In this document: positions 33,960 through 42,064 of the stretch, piece after piece
Numbering within the stretch: the first letter of the stretch is position 1
Layout: the number at the start of each line of letters is the position of its first letter
NCBI RefSeq assembly: GCF_003344785.1
Contig: NZ_QPMK01000020.1
Span: forward strand, 1-64,000
Length of the DNA: 64,000 nucleotides
Direction of reading: 5' to 3'
Origin: Thalassococcus profundi
Lineage (GTDB): Bacteria; Pseudomonadota; Alphaproteobacteria; Rhodobacterales; Rhodobacteraceae
Notes under the pieces: generated by a model
The model's input: the letters and a program-made list of their open reading frames with translations, nothing else
What the model was told of the DNA's origin: nothing
Databases searched by the model: none
Position numbers and translations under genes: made by a program

Positions 33960-33998
33960 ATCGACCCGCCAAGCCGGTTGTGGCGCAGGCGGGTCGAT
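33960..33998 (-). terminator. Hairpin between DUF6915 and the 209-aa gene
   Basis: ATCGACCCGCC/GGCGGGTCGAT (33960-33970/33988-33998) is a perfect eleven-pair stem with a 17-base loop, in the 105-base gap between two minus-strand genes. It may attenuate read-through or act as part of the leader; only a weak T-tract follows. Confidence 0.45.
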
Positions 33999-34040
33999 CT
34001 GGATGGGATCAGATGGTTGGTGAGTTTGCCGCCCGGCGGA

Positions 34041-34517
34041 TCAGGCGGCGGCGCGATTCTGGCGATGCTGGACGTGCTCGACAGAGACCTTGAGAAGCCA
34101 ATCCTCAAAGCCAAGAATGGTCTGGTGACCCGCAACCGCCTGGACCCAGGCCGCACGCGGATCGCTGCCGATCTGCGTCGGGTCGTTGTCGATCCGGCCA
34201 TTGGCCATCCACGGTTCGGGTTGTATGCGTCCGAGCCAGTCAGCCAGTGACGGGATACGCCCCTGGCAGTCTTCGCGCACATGCTGCTCGCCGATCCAGC
34301 GGATCGGAACGACCCGGCCCGCGCTGTTGATCAGGCTGCGACCGAACACCCGCTCGGCATCATAAATCCCGACCGTATGATGTTTTTGGGCTCTGTGAAC
34401 AAAGAGACCTAGGTGCTCTTTAGATGAGTCAAACCAGTCATGCACATGTTGGTAATCATCTGGAACACCGCCAAATCTACGGGCCGAGCTTTCGGCGTGG
34501 TGGAGAGGATGTGCCAT
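34041..34517 (-). CDS. DUF6915 family protein
   Basis: A 158-residue protein with the DUF6915 pattern: HPLHHAESSARRFGGVPDDY, HDWFDSSKEHLGLFVHRAQK, HHTVGIYDAERVFG and VPIRWIGEQHVREDCQGRIP, then SLADWLGRI. Many conserved His residues suggest metal binding, but the role is unknown. ATG 34517 is chosen because the homologous part begins there; it lies one base from the stop of the upstream DUF6878 gene, so the two are in one transcript. Confidence 0.8.
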   Translation of the reverse strand: MAHPLHHAESSARRFGGVPDDYQHVHDWFDSSKEHLGLFVHRAQKHHTVGIYDAERVFGRSLINSAGRVVPIRWIGEQHVREDCQGRIPSLADWLGRIQPEPWMANGRIDNDPTQIGSDPRAAWVQAVAGHQTILGFEDWLLKVSVEHVQHRQNRAAA

Positions 34518-34518
34518 G

Positions 34519-34902
34519 TCAGAGCCCCTCATGTTCTGTGGTGTCGGTCTCGATGAAGCGGTTCGAGTGGCTGACATCGATCTTGTCCGTCTCGAGCGCC
34601 CAGGTCAATTCGCCATAGCCGCCCTCGTTGTTTTCGAAGCCAGGGCTCAGCGCATAGGCAAAGTCCCAGCCGAAATCTTCGACCCGTCGCCGCAGCTCTT
34701 CTGTCAGGGTAATCGTGTCAGGCGTCACGACGACCTCCTCGACATTGCCGGAATCGCCATAGCCTTCATATTGCACGTCGAGGCCGGTCACGCCGAGGCC
34801 GCGCAGTTCGGTGAGAAGCGCCGCGCGGGTCTCGACCCGCTGTTCGGCTGCCCGTCTCTGGGCTTCGAGCATCTGCGCGTAGAAATCATTTGCTTGTGTC
34901 AT
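34519..34902 (-). CDS. DUF6878 family protein
   Basis: A 127-residue protein matching DUF6878: an N-terminal coiled segment (MLEAQRRAAEQRVETRAALL), then VTGLDVQYEGYGDSGNVEEV and the family core LRRRVEDFGWDFAYALSPGF, ENNEGGYGELTWALETDKID. The function is unknown. AAAGGACCGAAGAT precedes the ATG. It belongs to a run of small single-domain genes on this strand that is typical of Rhodobacterales plasmid backbones, and precedes the DUF6915 gene with almost no gap. Confidence 0.8.
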   Translation of the reverse strand: MTQANDFYAQMLEAQRRAAEQRVETRAALLTELRGLGVTGLDVQYEGYGDSGNVEEVVVTPDTITLTEELRRRVEDFGWDFAYALSPGFENNEGGYGELTWALETDKIDVSHSNRFIETDTTEHEGL

Positions 34903-34982
34903 ATCTTCGGTCCTTTGGAATTGAGGGAGGGTGAGGGCGACCGTCTTGCAGGCCGCGCCCCGGAGGTTTCCTTTGGGGGGCT

Positions 34983-35279
34983 TCAGGCCGCAGCGTCGCC
35001 GCGTTTCTCAGCCGTCCGGTCAACCAGGTTGAAATACAAATTCTCGGTCGCGCGCTTGAACCCCGGCGGTTTGCGCGGAGCGAGGCAGCGCACCGAGGCG
35101 CTGCAGCTCTCGCCGTGCTCCATCGCGAACTGCGTCACTTGGTCGATCAGATCATCCATGCCCGCGGCCTCGATGCGCTTTTCGGGGTAGTTCGCCAGCA
35201 TCTGGAACTGGGTGACGACGAAGGCGCCATCGCGATGTGCGGGATAGAGGGTGATCTGGTAGTCGAGTGTCTTGGCCAT
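34983..35279 (-). CDS. Small hypothetical protein, 98 aa
   Basis: Unrecognised small protein with a beta-alpha pattern (LDYQITLYPAHRDGAFVVTQ, FQMLANYPEKRIEAAGMDDL) and a basic C-terminus (KPPGFKRATENLYFNLVDRT). GGAGACCAGAG precedes the ATG. Its leader holds a hairpin (35343-35369) closely related to the one ahead of the DUF3768 gene, so the two may share control. No function is proposed. Confidence 0.65.
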   Translation of the reverse strand: MAKTLDYQITLYPAHRDGAFVVTQFQMLANYPEKRIEAAGMDDLIDQVTQFAMEHGESCSASVRCLAPRKPPGFKRATENLYFNLVDRTAEKRGDAAA

Positions 35280-35342
35280 CTCTGGTCTCCTGCGGCAGGC
35301 CGGACACGATCATCGCGCCCCTTGGAACCCGCCAGCCCGAAA

Positions 35343-35369
35343 GGACCGCCCTTTGTGCAAGGGCGATCC
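35343..35369 (-). promoter_or_regulatory. Leader hairpin D2, ahead of the 98-aa gene
   Basis: On the minus strand GGATCGCCCTT pairs with AAGGGCGGTCC (eleven pairs, one T-G wobble, five-base loop), followed by TTTCGGGCTGGCGGGTTCC. The same layout occurs at 35840-35866. The wobble exists only in minus-strand RNA, so the mRNA leader is the likely folded molecule. Confidence 0.55.
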
Positions 35370-35395
35370 GTGGCGATGTCGGTGAAAAAGGGGCG

Positions 35396-35776
35396 TCAGT
35401 ATTCCGACGGCAGAAGCAGGGTCAGGACCCGGCGCGTCTGATCAGGATCGGAGGGCTCAGGCGAGCCATAGGTGTAGTCGACGTCGTACAGGTCGATCTT
35501 GAACCAGACCTTCGTGCCGTCGAGGTCGATGACGCCCATCTCGTGCCATCCTTGCGGGTCGCTGTCAGCGTTGAACGCGTCAAATGAAGCCACGCTGCGG
35601 GTGAGAGCAAGCTGGGCATCGGGCCCAAGCGCTGCAACGCCACGGGTCATCACGAACTGGCCCTGCGGGGCATCGGTGACGAGGATATTGCCAAGGATAG
35701 AGCGACGAAAGGCGTCATTCTGCGAAGCGACGAGTGCGGCTTCCTTAACGGGATCGAGGTCAAGTGTGGTGGTCAT
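35396..35776 (-). CDS. DUF3768 family protein
   Basis: A 126-residue protein of the DUF3768 type: an N-terminal helix (VASQNDAFRRSILGNILVTD), VMTRGVAALGPDAQLALTRS and the C-terminal beta-rich core GWHEMGVIDLDGTKVWFKID, DLYDVDYTYGSPEPSDPDQT, ending VLTLLLPSEY. The function is unknown. The family is a plasmid hallmark in Rhodobacterales and Rhizobiales. Start ATG 35776 follows CCGGAGATAT; longer starts upstream read through the leader hairpin. Confidence 0.83.
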   Translation of the reverse strand: MTTTLDLDPVKEAALVASQNDAFRRSILGNILVTDAPQGQFVMTRGVAALGPDAQLALTRSVASFDAFNADSDPQGWHEMGVIDLDGTKVWFKIDLYDVDYTYGSPEPSDPDQTRRVLTLLLPSEY

Positions 35777-35839
35777 GGGATATCTCCGGGACGGGCCCGC
35801 CGATCCGATATCGGCTGTTGGTAACCCGTCAGCCGGAAA

Positions 35840-35866
35840 GGGCCGCCCTCGATGTGAGGACGGCCC
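35840..35866 (-). promoter_or_regulatory. Leader hairpin D1, ahead of DUF3768
   Basis: On the minus strand GGGCCGTCCTC pairs with GAGGGCGGCCC (eleven pairs, one T-G wobble, five-base loop), followed by TTTCCGGCTGACGGGTTACC. It lies between the ParB-like gene and DUF3768, and could be a terminator-attenuator. It shares layout and downstream sequence with D2 while the stem differs. Confidence 0.55.
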
Positions 35867-35902
35867 AAGGCTCATGTCGTGATCAGGTCAGCGTGCGGCT
35901 CG

Positions 35903-38074
35903 TCAAGCCGCATCCTCGCTGAGGAAGGCGGGCAAGGACGACGGTTCATCGCTCTCGGCGTCGCTCAGAGAATCTTCGGCGGACACATCCCCCTCCTCGG
36001 TCTCCGGCGCTTCGCCTGCCATGTCGGCAACAGCCTCCGCCGCACCGGCAAACACCATCCCGTCGGGCAGCCAGCGCGTCGTCCTGACAACCGTTGCGGC
36101 GTCGAACCCTTCCGTCTCGCCGGCCGTTTCCGCGAAGGCCCGCTCCATCGCGGCCGCGATATCGCCCTTACGCTCGCGATTGCGATCTTCGGCGTAATCG
36201 TCGCCAATGAGCTTGCGCGCGGTAGCGACCGCATGCCCCTTGTTGACCCGACCCCAGTAATTCTGAGCAGTCGGGCGCCAGCAGGCCGCCACATCGACGT
36301 CAAGACGCGCGCCGATCTCCTCGATGATCGGGGAGGGGCGATTGTCGGAGGAAAGCTGCGGCTTGACTGCCAGACCCGTCGCCCAGGCGAAAAGCGCCTG
36401 CTTGGCGGCAATGGGCAGCGCCGACATCGCCCGGAAGTTTTCGGGCTTCTCCAGCGTAATCCAGTCGGTGGCGAGGCCCTGCTCCAGCGCCTCGAGCATC
36501 TTCTGGGCAACAGTATCCGAATGCAGCACCTCGCGGTTCTGCGCCTGGAAGGGCCGGATCGAGATATCGAGCGCCTCGTTGTTGTAGGACCGCCCCAGAG
36601 CCTGCTCGCAGAGCGCGTAGAGCATCGCATCGAACGCCACCTCGAAATCCGCCGCCAGATGCGCCCGAAGGATATGCTGACGCGTCGCGCGCAGATCGTC
36701 GGCGAGGCTCGCCGAAATCCCGTTCGCCTTGCGCAAGGTCGCGGCCGGGTCGGAGGTGGGCACCGGTGTCGAGGAGGTTGGCGGCGTCACGTTCGGGCGG
36801 ACAGGAGACGGGGCATCACCCGCGTCAGCACTATTTTCGCTCGGGACGACCGCAGCGGGGATATCTTCTGGCCGCACGAGGCCTTTCTCGACACGCAGCG
36901 CGCCGTCATGACCGATGGTCAGAACCACGCCCGCGATGGCACGATCTTCGTCCGCGTAAGGCTGCCGTTCGCGTTGCAGGGCCTCGATCTCGCGCAGGCG
37001 CGGCTCGATGGCATAATATTCTTCCGTCTCCGCGTCCGTCCAGTCCTCGCCGTCATTCTTCGCCGCCAGTTCTTCCTCGCGCGCAATGAGACGTTCTTCT
37101 TCGGTGAGCAGGTCCGGATCGGGGTCGATGTCCTGCGGATAGACCCGCCCGAAGCTGCGAAACGCGCCGTAATCCACCGAGAGATGCACCTCGACCCATT
37201 TCCACGTTCCCTCGAAGGTTTTCGCCGCAGCCTGCAGCTTTTCGATGGCGAGACGCTCTAGGAGTTCGGGGTTCTCCATATGGGCGCTGGCGCGGTCGTC
37301 GAAGAGATCGCGCAGCAGAACACCACCCGCCGCCTCATAGGCCTCAATGCCGACAAAGCGCCCGATGGCCGAGTTCGCCGAATGGGCGGTCTCGGTAAGA
37401 TGGCGTTTGATGCTTTGCGGATGGATGTGATAGCCGCCCTTCACTGCGTTCCAGACCGCCAGCTGGCGATCATGGTCGTCGGTCAGTGTGAAAGCCATCA
37501 CGCATTCAAGGGTCAGATCACCCGCGCGGAACTGCTCGATGATCTCGGGCGCGACACGGGCGAGTTTGAGGCGGCGGCGCACCAGGTCGACGGAGACGCC
37601 GAATTTGAGCGCGATCTCGTCTTCGCTGCGGCCCTCGGCGATCATCGCCTCAAAAGCCTCGAACTGGTCGGCGGGGTGCATCGCCGCGCGCTGGAGGTTT
37701 TCAGTTGCAGAAGTAAGGATGGCGTTGCGCTTATCATCGACGAGGCAGGGCACGGGGTGATCGGCGGGGATGACGCTGTCCTCAGCGAGCTGCTTCAGCG
37801 CCTTGAGGCGACGACCGCCGGCATCGACTGCAAAACGTGTCTCTGACAGCGCATGAACCACCAGATTCTGTTTAATTCCGGTCTCGCGGATACTGACGAG
37901 GAGCTCAGCATCGTCGCTGGCGCTGGCCGCAACTTTTCGAACGTTGAGCGGGCTCGGCTCCAACTGGTCGAGCGGGATCATCCGGATGTCGGTCCCGCCG
38001 CCAGGCACGGACAACTCAGTGGCTTCGGTTTTCTTCGCAGTGGCGGGTTTCGGGCGGGTTGTGGTCTTGGCCAT
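35903..38074 (-). CDS. ParB/Spo0J-like nuclease-domain protein (non-rep)
   Basis: A 723-residue ParB-superfamily protein, much longer than a partition ParB. The N-terminal ParB box (IRMIPLDQLEPSPLNVRKVA, then FAVDAGGRRLKALKQLAED) is followed by the helix-turn-helix KFGVSVDLVRRRLKLARVAP. The C-terminal 400 residues are acidic and helical and unidentified. Proteins like this are standard on Rhodobacterales and Rhizobiales plasmids and are not the repABC partition protein; a role in the recipient during establishment is possible. ATG 38074 is preferred to 38092. A palindrome lies in its leader (38126-38144). Confidence 0.87.
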   Translation of the reverse strand: MAKTTTRPKPATAKKTEATELSVPGGGTDIRMIPLDQLEPSPLNVRKVAASASDDAELLVSIRETGIKQNLVVHALSETRFAVDAGGRRLKALKQLAEDSVIPADHPVPCLVDDKRNAILTSATENLQRAAMHPADQFEAFEAMIAEGRSEDEIALKFGVSVDLVRRRLKLARVAPEIIEQFRAGDLTLECVMAFTLTDDHDRQLAVWNAVKGGYHIHPQSIKRHLTETAHSANSAIGRFVGIEAYEAAGGVLLRDLFDDRASAHMENPELLERLAIEKLQAAAKTFEGTWKWVEVHLSVDYGAFRSFGRVYPQDIDPDPDLLTEEERLIAREEELAAKNDGEDWTDAETEEYYAIEPRLREIEALQRERQPYADEDRAIAGVVLTIGHDGALRVEKGLVRPEDIPAAVVPSENSADAGDAPSPVRPNVTPPTSSTPVPTSDPAATLRKANGISASLADDLRATRQHILRAHLAADFEVAFDAMLYALCEQALGRSYNNEALDISIRPFQAQNREVLHSDTVAQKMLEALEQGLATDWITLEKPENFRAMSALPIAAKQALFAWATGLAVKPQLSSDNRPSPIIEEIGARLDVDVAACWRPTAQNYWGRVNKGHAVATARKLIGDDYAEDRNRERKGDIAAAMERAFAETAGETEGFDAATVVRTTRWLPDGMVFAGAAEAVADMAGEAPETEEGDVSAEDSLSDAESDEPSSLPAFLSEDAA

Positions 38075-38125
38075 GGTCAGGGTCCTTGTCACGCCGGACC
38101 CGGAAGAGCCTCTCTCTATCCTTTC

Positions 38126-38144
38126 AAGCCCGGCACCCGGGCTT
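38126..38144. promoter_or_regulatory. Leader palindrome of the ParB-like gene
   Basis: AAGCCCGG/CCGGGCTT (38126-38133/38137-38144), eight pairs with a three-base loop, flanked on the minus strand by GAGAAAGGG and GGATAGAGAGAGG. The purine-rich flanks resemble those of the Sbno leader palindrome at 32845-32865. Confidence 0.5.
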
Positions 38145-38223
38145 CCCTTTCTCTGGCTTTTTCTTGTGTTCCCTTACATGAGATCGTTTTGCACAGGCTT
38201 TGCTGTCTCCAAAGCCTACAGGC

Positions 38224-38682
38224 CTAGCTCACTGTTTGATTTTCCGAACCCACTTCCGCGAGCAAAATCTGCCGAATTGAGCTTTCAATTTTGACTTTAC
38301 CAAATGTTGAAGCATCTCGGAAAACTGACTTCGTTTCGCATTCGAAGCAAATCAAGTCATGCTGACGGCCGACAACTTTTAGACCAACTGAACTTTCCCC
38401 GACATGGACCACATAGACCTCGCATGCTAGGTTCGCGCCTGCTTTCACCGGCGCATGGAATTGTAGGTCCATAGAGACAAAAGGCATGGCCGTGTTTCTT
38501 TCCGTGAGTAGAAAAAGCCAGCCCCGGCCTGAAAGCAAATCGTCCCAGAAAGTCTCGATCGCTTCCAGCGCGAAATTCGTAATCCGGCCAGTAAAGGCGA
38601 TTCCCAGCTGGTCACAGTCGCCAAAGAAAATCCTGCGTTCGAAGGCAAATCGTGGTTTAAATTCTGTTTCTGGTACATTCAT
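38224..38682 (-). CDS. Hotdog-fold acyl-CoA thioesterase
   Basis: A 152-residue 4HBT-type thioesterase: FERRIFFGDCDQLGIAFTGR (D-x-D-x-x-G motif near residues 21-26, with the catalytic Asp), AIETFWDDLLSGRGWLFLLT and MPFVSMDLQFHAPVKAGANL, then GLKVVGRQHDLICFECETKS. It hydrolyses an acyl-CoA, possibly relieving CoA trapping during adipate beta-oxidation. It is the last gene on the minus-strand arm of the catabolic cluster, 73 bases after the AraC-type regulator. The exact substrate is unknown. Confidence 0.8.
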   Translation of the reverse strand: MNVPETEFKPRFAFERRIFFGDCDQLGIAFTGRITNFALEAIETFWDDLLSGRGWLFLLTERNTAMPFVSMDLQFHAPVKAGANLACEVYVVHVGESSVGLKVVGRQHDLICFECETKSVFRDASTFGKVKIESSIRQILLAEVGSENQTVS

Positions 38683-38755
38683 TGCAGCGTTACGGGCTCA
38701 ACATTTCTTTGTCTCTGGTGCGTGACAGCGATAGGAAGGAATAGTTTTCCGGTCA

Positions 38756-39637
38756 TTATGCCATGCGCCGGAATTCGGCGGGGGTCGCGCCTGTCATTTT
38801 TCGAAAAGTTCGACTAAAATGACTCTGATCTGCAAAACCGCAGTCAAGCGCGACCACTTTCAGGGGGGCATTACCCTTTCTCAGCATCTCCTGGGCCTTC
38901 GATATTCGCTTGCGCAAAACATATGCATACGGTGCCAACCCAAACTCCGCCTTGAACTGACGCGAAAAGTGAAACTGGCTGAAACCGATAGATGCGGCCA
39001 TGTCTTCCAGACTGAGGTTTTCACCTAAGCAGCTTTCAACGAGATCGATGATTCTCTGCCTTTGAGCAGGGCTGAAGTTCGAGTTTGCGTCGCTGGTCAA
39101 AGAGACCTTGGCGTACTGACGCAGAAGGTGAACGGCGATCTGGCTGCGCAGGGCGTCGATGATCAATCTCTGGCCGATTCCACCGTTCTTTAGCTCATTC
39201 TCTAGCAATTGGATGCAGTTCAGGATACAGGGGTCCTTCGCAGATAGCCAATCATTGATCTCAATGGACTTCGGGTCACGATCAAAGACCGAAAGGGCCG
39301 TGTTTTCGAGTTCGCTGTGATTGAGATAGACGTGTCTAACCGTGATAGGCTCGGACCAACTCCAAGTGGATTCCTCTGCACGCGTGAGCAAGGAAATCCT
39401 ACCTTTCTCTACGCGCGCGCTTTGCCATGGGCCGCCACTCGTGCGGCGCATAGTGGTTGGCGCGCCATCATATGCAACAATCATATAGTCGCGCATGGGG
39501 GGAATTGCCGCGTCTTGTCGCTCATAACGATAGCCCTTCAGGGTAATGCCGTTCCAGTTGCACCCGGAACTGTCCAACGTAGTCGTGCCGGGAATCCATT
39601 CGGGTATCCGGTCCGGTGATATGAGCAATCTTTCCAT
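38756..39637 (-). CDS. AraC-family transcriptional activator
   Basis: A 293-residue regulator with the twin helix-turn-helix domain at the C-terminus (LSLEDMAASIGFSQFHFSRQ, FKAEFGLAPYAYVLRKRISK and KVVALDCGFADQSHFSRTFR, ending TGATPAEFRRMA). The N-terminal 180 residues are a probable sensor domain with no recognised fold. GGGAGGCC precedes ATG 39637. In the Acinetobacter cyclohexanol cluster the activator ChnR is also AraC/XylS type, so this gene is a likely activator of the surrounding pathway (inference). It follows the CoA-transferase gene. Confidence 0.88.
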   Translation of the reverse strand: MERLLISPDRIPEWIPGTTTLDSSGCNWNGITLKGYRYERQDAAIPPMRDYMIVAYDGAPTTMRRTSGGPWQSARVEKGRISLLTRAEESTWSWSEPITVRHVYLNHSELENTALSVFDRDPKSIEINDWLSAKDPCILNCIQLLENELKNGGIGQRLIIDALRSQIAVHLLRQYAKVSLTSDANSNFSPAQRQRIIDLVESCLGENLSLEDMAASIGFSQFHFSRQFKAEFGLAPYAYVLRKRISKAQEMLRKGNAPLKVVALDCGFADQSHFSRTFRKMTGATPAEFRRMA

Positions 39638-39689
39638 CTTGGCCTCCCTGAACTTTTTCACGATCGTCCGCTTGAGCTGAAATTTCGGC

Positions 39690-40892
39690 TTAGGTCGTCT
39701 CGCGCATCCGCGGTTCTTCTCGAACGATATCCGCTTGAGTCAATCTATCGATTTCAGCTTCTGTCAGTCCAGCCTCGCTAAGCAACTGCCTACTATGCTG
39801 CCCGAAGCGAGGCGGTGCCGCGCGAACCGCTCCGGGGGTACGCGACAAGCGTGCTGGCACGCCGGTGCCGCGGTAGGTGCCAACTGATACCACCATTCCG
39901 CGATGTCGGGTGTGTGGATGCTCCAACGCTTCATTCACATTCCGAACGACTCCGGCGGGAATCCCAGCTTTCAAAAGCACCGGCTCAAGTTTGAAGGCGT
40001 CATGTTGCACCAGGCACTCTGACAAGACCTCTGTCATCTCTGACCGATGCGCAAGACGCGCGGCATTGTCGGCAAATCGTGGATCGCAGGGCACCTCAGG
40101 TAGGCCAAGCACGTCACAGAGTTTTGCGAACTGACCATTGTTACCGATAGCCAGATAGAGTTTGCCATTACTTGTTTCGAACATGTCGTATGGTACGATA
40201 TTTGGATGCCCATTGCCGGTCGCCATTGGTATCTGTCCGGACATGAGGGAATTAGCCGCTTGGGGATGCATCATGCTGATCGCGCAATCATATAGCGGCA
40301 CTTCGATGGCTTGGCCCAATCCGGACCGGCCCCGTTCCAAAAGTGCGGCGAGAATAGCGTTACAGGCGATCAGACCGGTGCCGATGTCCACGATGGGCGT
40401 ACCCATGCGTGTCGGGCCTTCGGAGGGATTGCCGTTGATGCTCATGAGGCCCGTCATAGCTTGTACCACGGCGTCATAGCCGGGAAAACCGCCAAGTGGG
40501 CCATCGGAACCAAATCCAGTCACGTGGCAGAGTACCAGTCTAGGAAAACGTGCCCTGAGAACATCATCATAACCAAGCCCCCATTTTTCAAGAGTACCAG
40601 ACTTAAAATTGTGAACTAAAACATCTGCATCCTGAAGAAACCGCAATATCAGGTCGCGCCCTTCCGGTTGCTGCAGATCGATAGCGATGGACCGCTTGTT
40701 GCGGTTGGCGCCAGAGAAATAGGCGCTGAGTTCATCATTGAAAGGCGGGCCCCAACTGCGGGTCTCGTCGCCCAGAGGCGGCTCCACCTTGATGACCTCA
40801 GCGCCATGATCCGCAAGCATTTGGGTGCAGTAAGGCCCGCCCAGCACGCGGCTGAGGTCGACCACCTTGATCCCGTCCAATGAGCCAGCCAT
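39690..40892 (-). CDS. CaiB/BaiF family CoA-transferase
   Basis: A 400-residue family III CoA-transferase with the defining N-terminal GIKVVDLSRVLGGPYCTQML and DHGAEVIKVEPPLGDETRSW, then the conserved catalytic Asp region FPGYDAVVQAMTGLMSINGN (GYD). It would transfer CoA, for example from succinyl-CoA, to adipate, giving adipyl-CoA. It overlaps the stop of the iron alcohol dehydrogenase gene (TGATG) and precedes the AraC gene, so it is in the minus-strand operon. Donor and acceptor are inferred from the pathway. Confidence 0.87.
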   Translation of the reverse strand: MAGSLDGIKVVDLSRVLGGPYCTQMLADHGAEVIKVEPPLGDETRSWGPPFNDELSAYFSGANRNKRSIAIDLQQPEGRDLILRFLQDADVLVHNFKSGTLEKWGLGYDDVLRARFPRLVLCHVTGFGSDGPLGGFPGYDAVVQAMTGLMSINGNPSEGPTRMGTPIVDIGTGLIACNAILAALLERGRSGLGQAIEVPLYDCAISMMHPQAANSLMSGQIPMATGNGHPNIVPYDMFETSNGKLYLAIGNNGQFAKLCDVLGLPEVPCDPRFADNAARLAHRSEMTEVLSECLVQHDAFKLEPVLLKAGIPAGVVRNVNEALEHPHTRHRGMVVSVGTYRGTGVPARLSRTPGAVRAAPPRFGQHSRQLLSEAGLTEAEIDRLTQADIVREEPRMRETT

Positions 40893-42046
40893 CAAAGCGC
40901 CTCCTGATAGAGGCGCGACACATCTTCGGCTGTCATGTCGCGCGGGTTGGTCTCCAGCAATCGCGTGATACCGGTCACGACCTCATTAGCCATTCCGGGA
41001 ATGGCTGCCTCGGTCACTCCGACACCAGAAAGTCGAGACTCAAGTCCGCTTTCGACTAGCATCCGTTCCATCTCGTCGATCAGGCCATGGGCCGCAGCCG
41101 CATCAGAGTTAAAAGGCCGCGAGGGCAGTAGTAACCGCGATAGACGAGCATATTCAGCTTCTGCAACGGGCATGTTGAACCTCATCACTGGTCCTGCGAC
41201 CAGAGCGTTTGCGTGCCCGTGAGGAACCTTGAAACCTGTTCCCAGTGGGTATGACAAGGCATGAATCGCCCCCACGCTGGCATTAATGAAGGCCATCCCA
41301 GCCAGTGTCGCCCCCAACAGCATGGCCTCTCGCGCTGACAGGTCCGAAGGCGTTTCCATGACGATTGGTAAGTTCTGACCGAGAAGCACCAGCGCTTTGT
41401 CCGCCATTCCATCGGAAATGGGATTCTTTCTGGTGCGACTGGTTACTGCCTCAATGGCGTGAACCATTGCGTCTAACGCCGTGGCCGCTGTGATGTGACG
41501 AGGCATTCCCAATGTTAGCTTTGCATCTAGCAAGGCAACGTCAGGCAGAAGCTGCGGTGCATATACCGCTTTTTTTTCGTGGCTTTCCGAAGTCAGCACG
41601 GACACCCATGTTACCTCTGATCCGGTCCCTGCCGTGGTTGGCACCTGAATCAGTGGCAAGCGTTTATCGGTGACCTGATTGATCCCGATCATGTCCGTAA
41701 TCGGTTGATCGTTGGCTACCGCCGCTGCGATGACCTTGGCAGTGTCCAGTGAACTGCCGCCGCCAAGTCCGATGATTCCGTCAGCACCAAAGGCCCGCGC
41801 GACCTCTACCGCGGCCTCGACGACAGCGATCGGGGGGTCCGCTTTGACTTTATGAAAAATCTCAACCTCGATGCCAGCAGCCCTAAGTGAGGCGGCTGCC
41901 TCGTCCGCAAAACCACAGGCCAATATGCCCGGGTCCGTCACGACCAGCGCACGGGTGCAAGACAAATCTTGCATCAGGCTGCCGATCCGGCCAAGCCCAC
42001 CGCTCTCGCAGACGATCCTCGGGGTGGAAAGGAAATTGAAGTCCAT
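40892..42046 (-). CDS. Iron-containing alcohol dehydrogenase
   Basis: A 384-residue type III alcohol dehydrogenase. The NAD site GADGIIGLGGGSSLDTAKVI and PTTAGTGSEVTWVSVLTS are diagnostic, with metal ligands in ALDAMVHAIEAVTS (Asp and His), GAIHALSYPLG and PHGHANALVAG. By position it would oxidise 6-hydroxyhexanoate to 6-oxohexanoate. Characterised Acinetobacter pathways use a zinc enzyme (ChnD) at this step, so this is a non-homologous replacement if the assignment holds. It lies between the acyl-CoA dehydrogenase (18 bases upstream) and the CoA-transferase. Confidence 0.88.
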   Translation of the reverse strand: MDFNFLSTPRIVCESGGLGRIGSLMQDLSCTRALVVTDPGILACGFADEAAASLRAAGIEVEIFHKVKADPPIAVVEAAVEVARAFGADGIIGLGGGSSLDTAKVIAAAVANDQPITDMIGINQVTDKRLPLIQVPTTAGTGSEVTWVSVLTSESHEKKAVYAPQLLPDVALLDAKLTLGMPRHITAATALDAMVHAIEAVTSRTRKNPISDGMADKALVLLGQNLPIVMETPSDLSAREAMLLGATLAGMAFINASVGAIHALSYPLGTGFKVPHGHANALVAGPVMRFNMPVAEAEYARLSRLLLPSRPFNSDAAAAHGLIDEMERMLVESGLESRLSGVGVTEAAIPGMANEVVTGITRLLETNPRDMTAEDVSRLYQEAL

Positions 42047-42064
42047 AGTTTGTCTTCGCTCCTG

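Noticed and set aside
35879-37261. Plus-strand 460-codon frame opposite the ParB-like gene
   Set aside because: Antisense shadow of a gene with clear ParB and HTH motifs.
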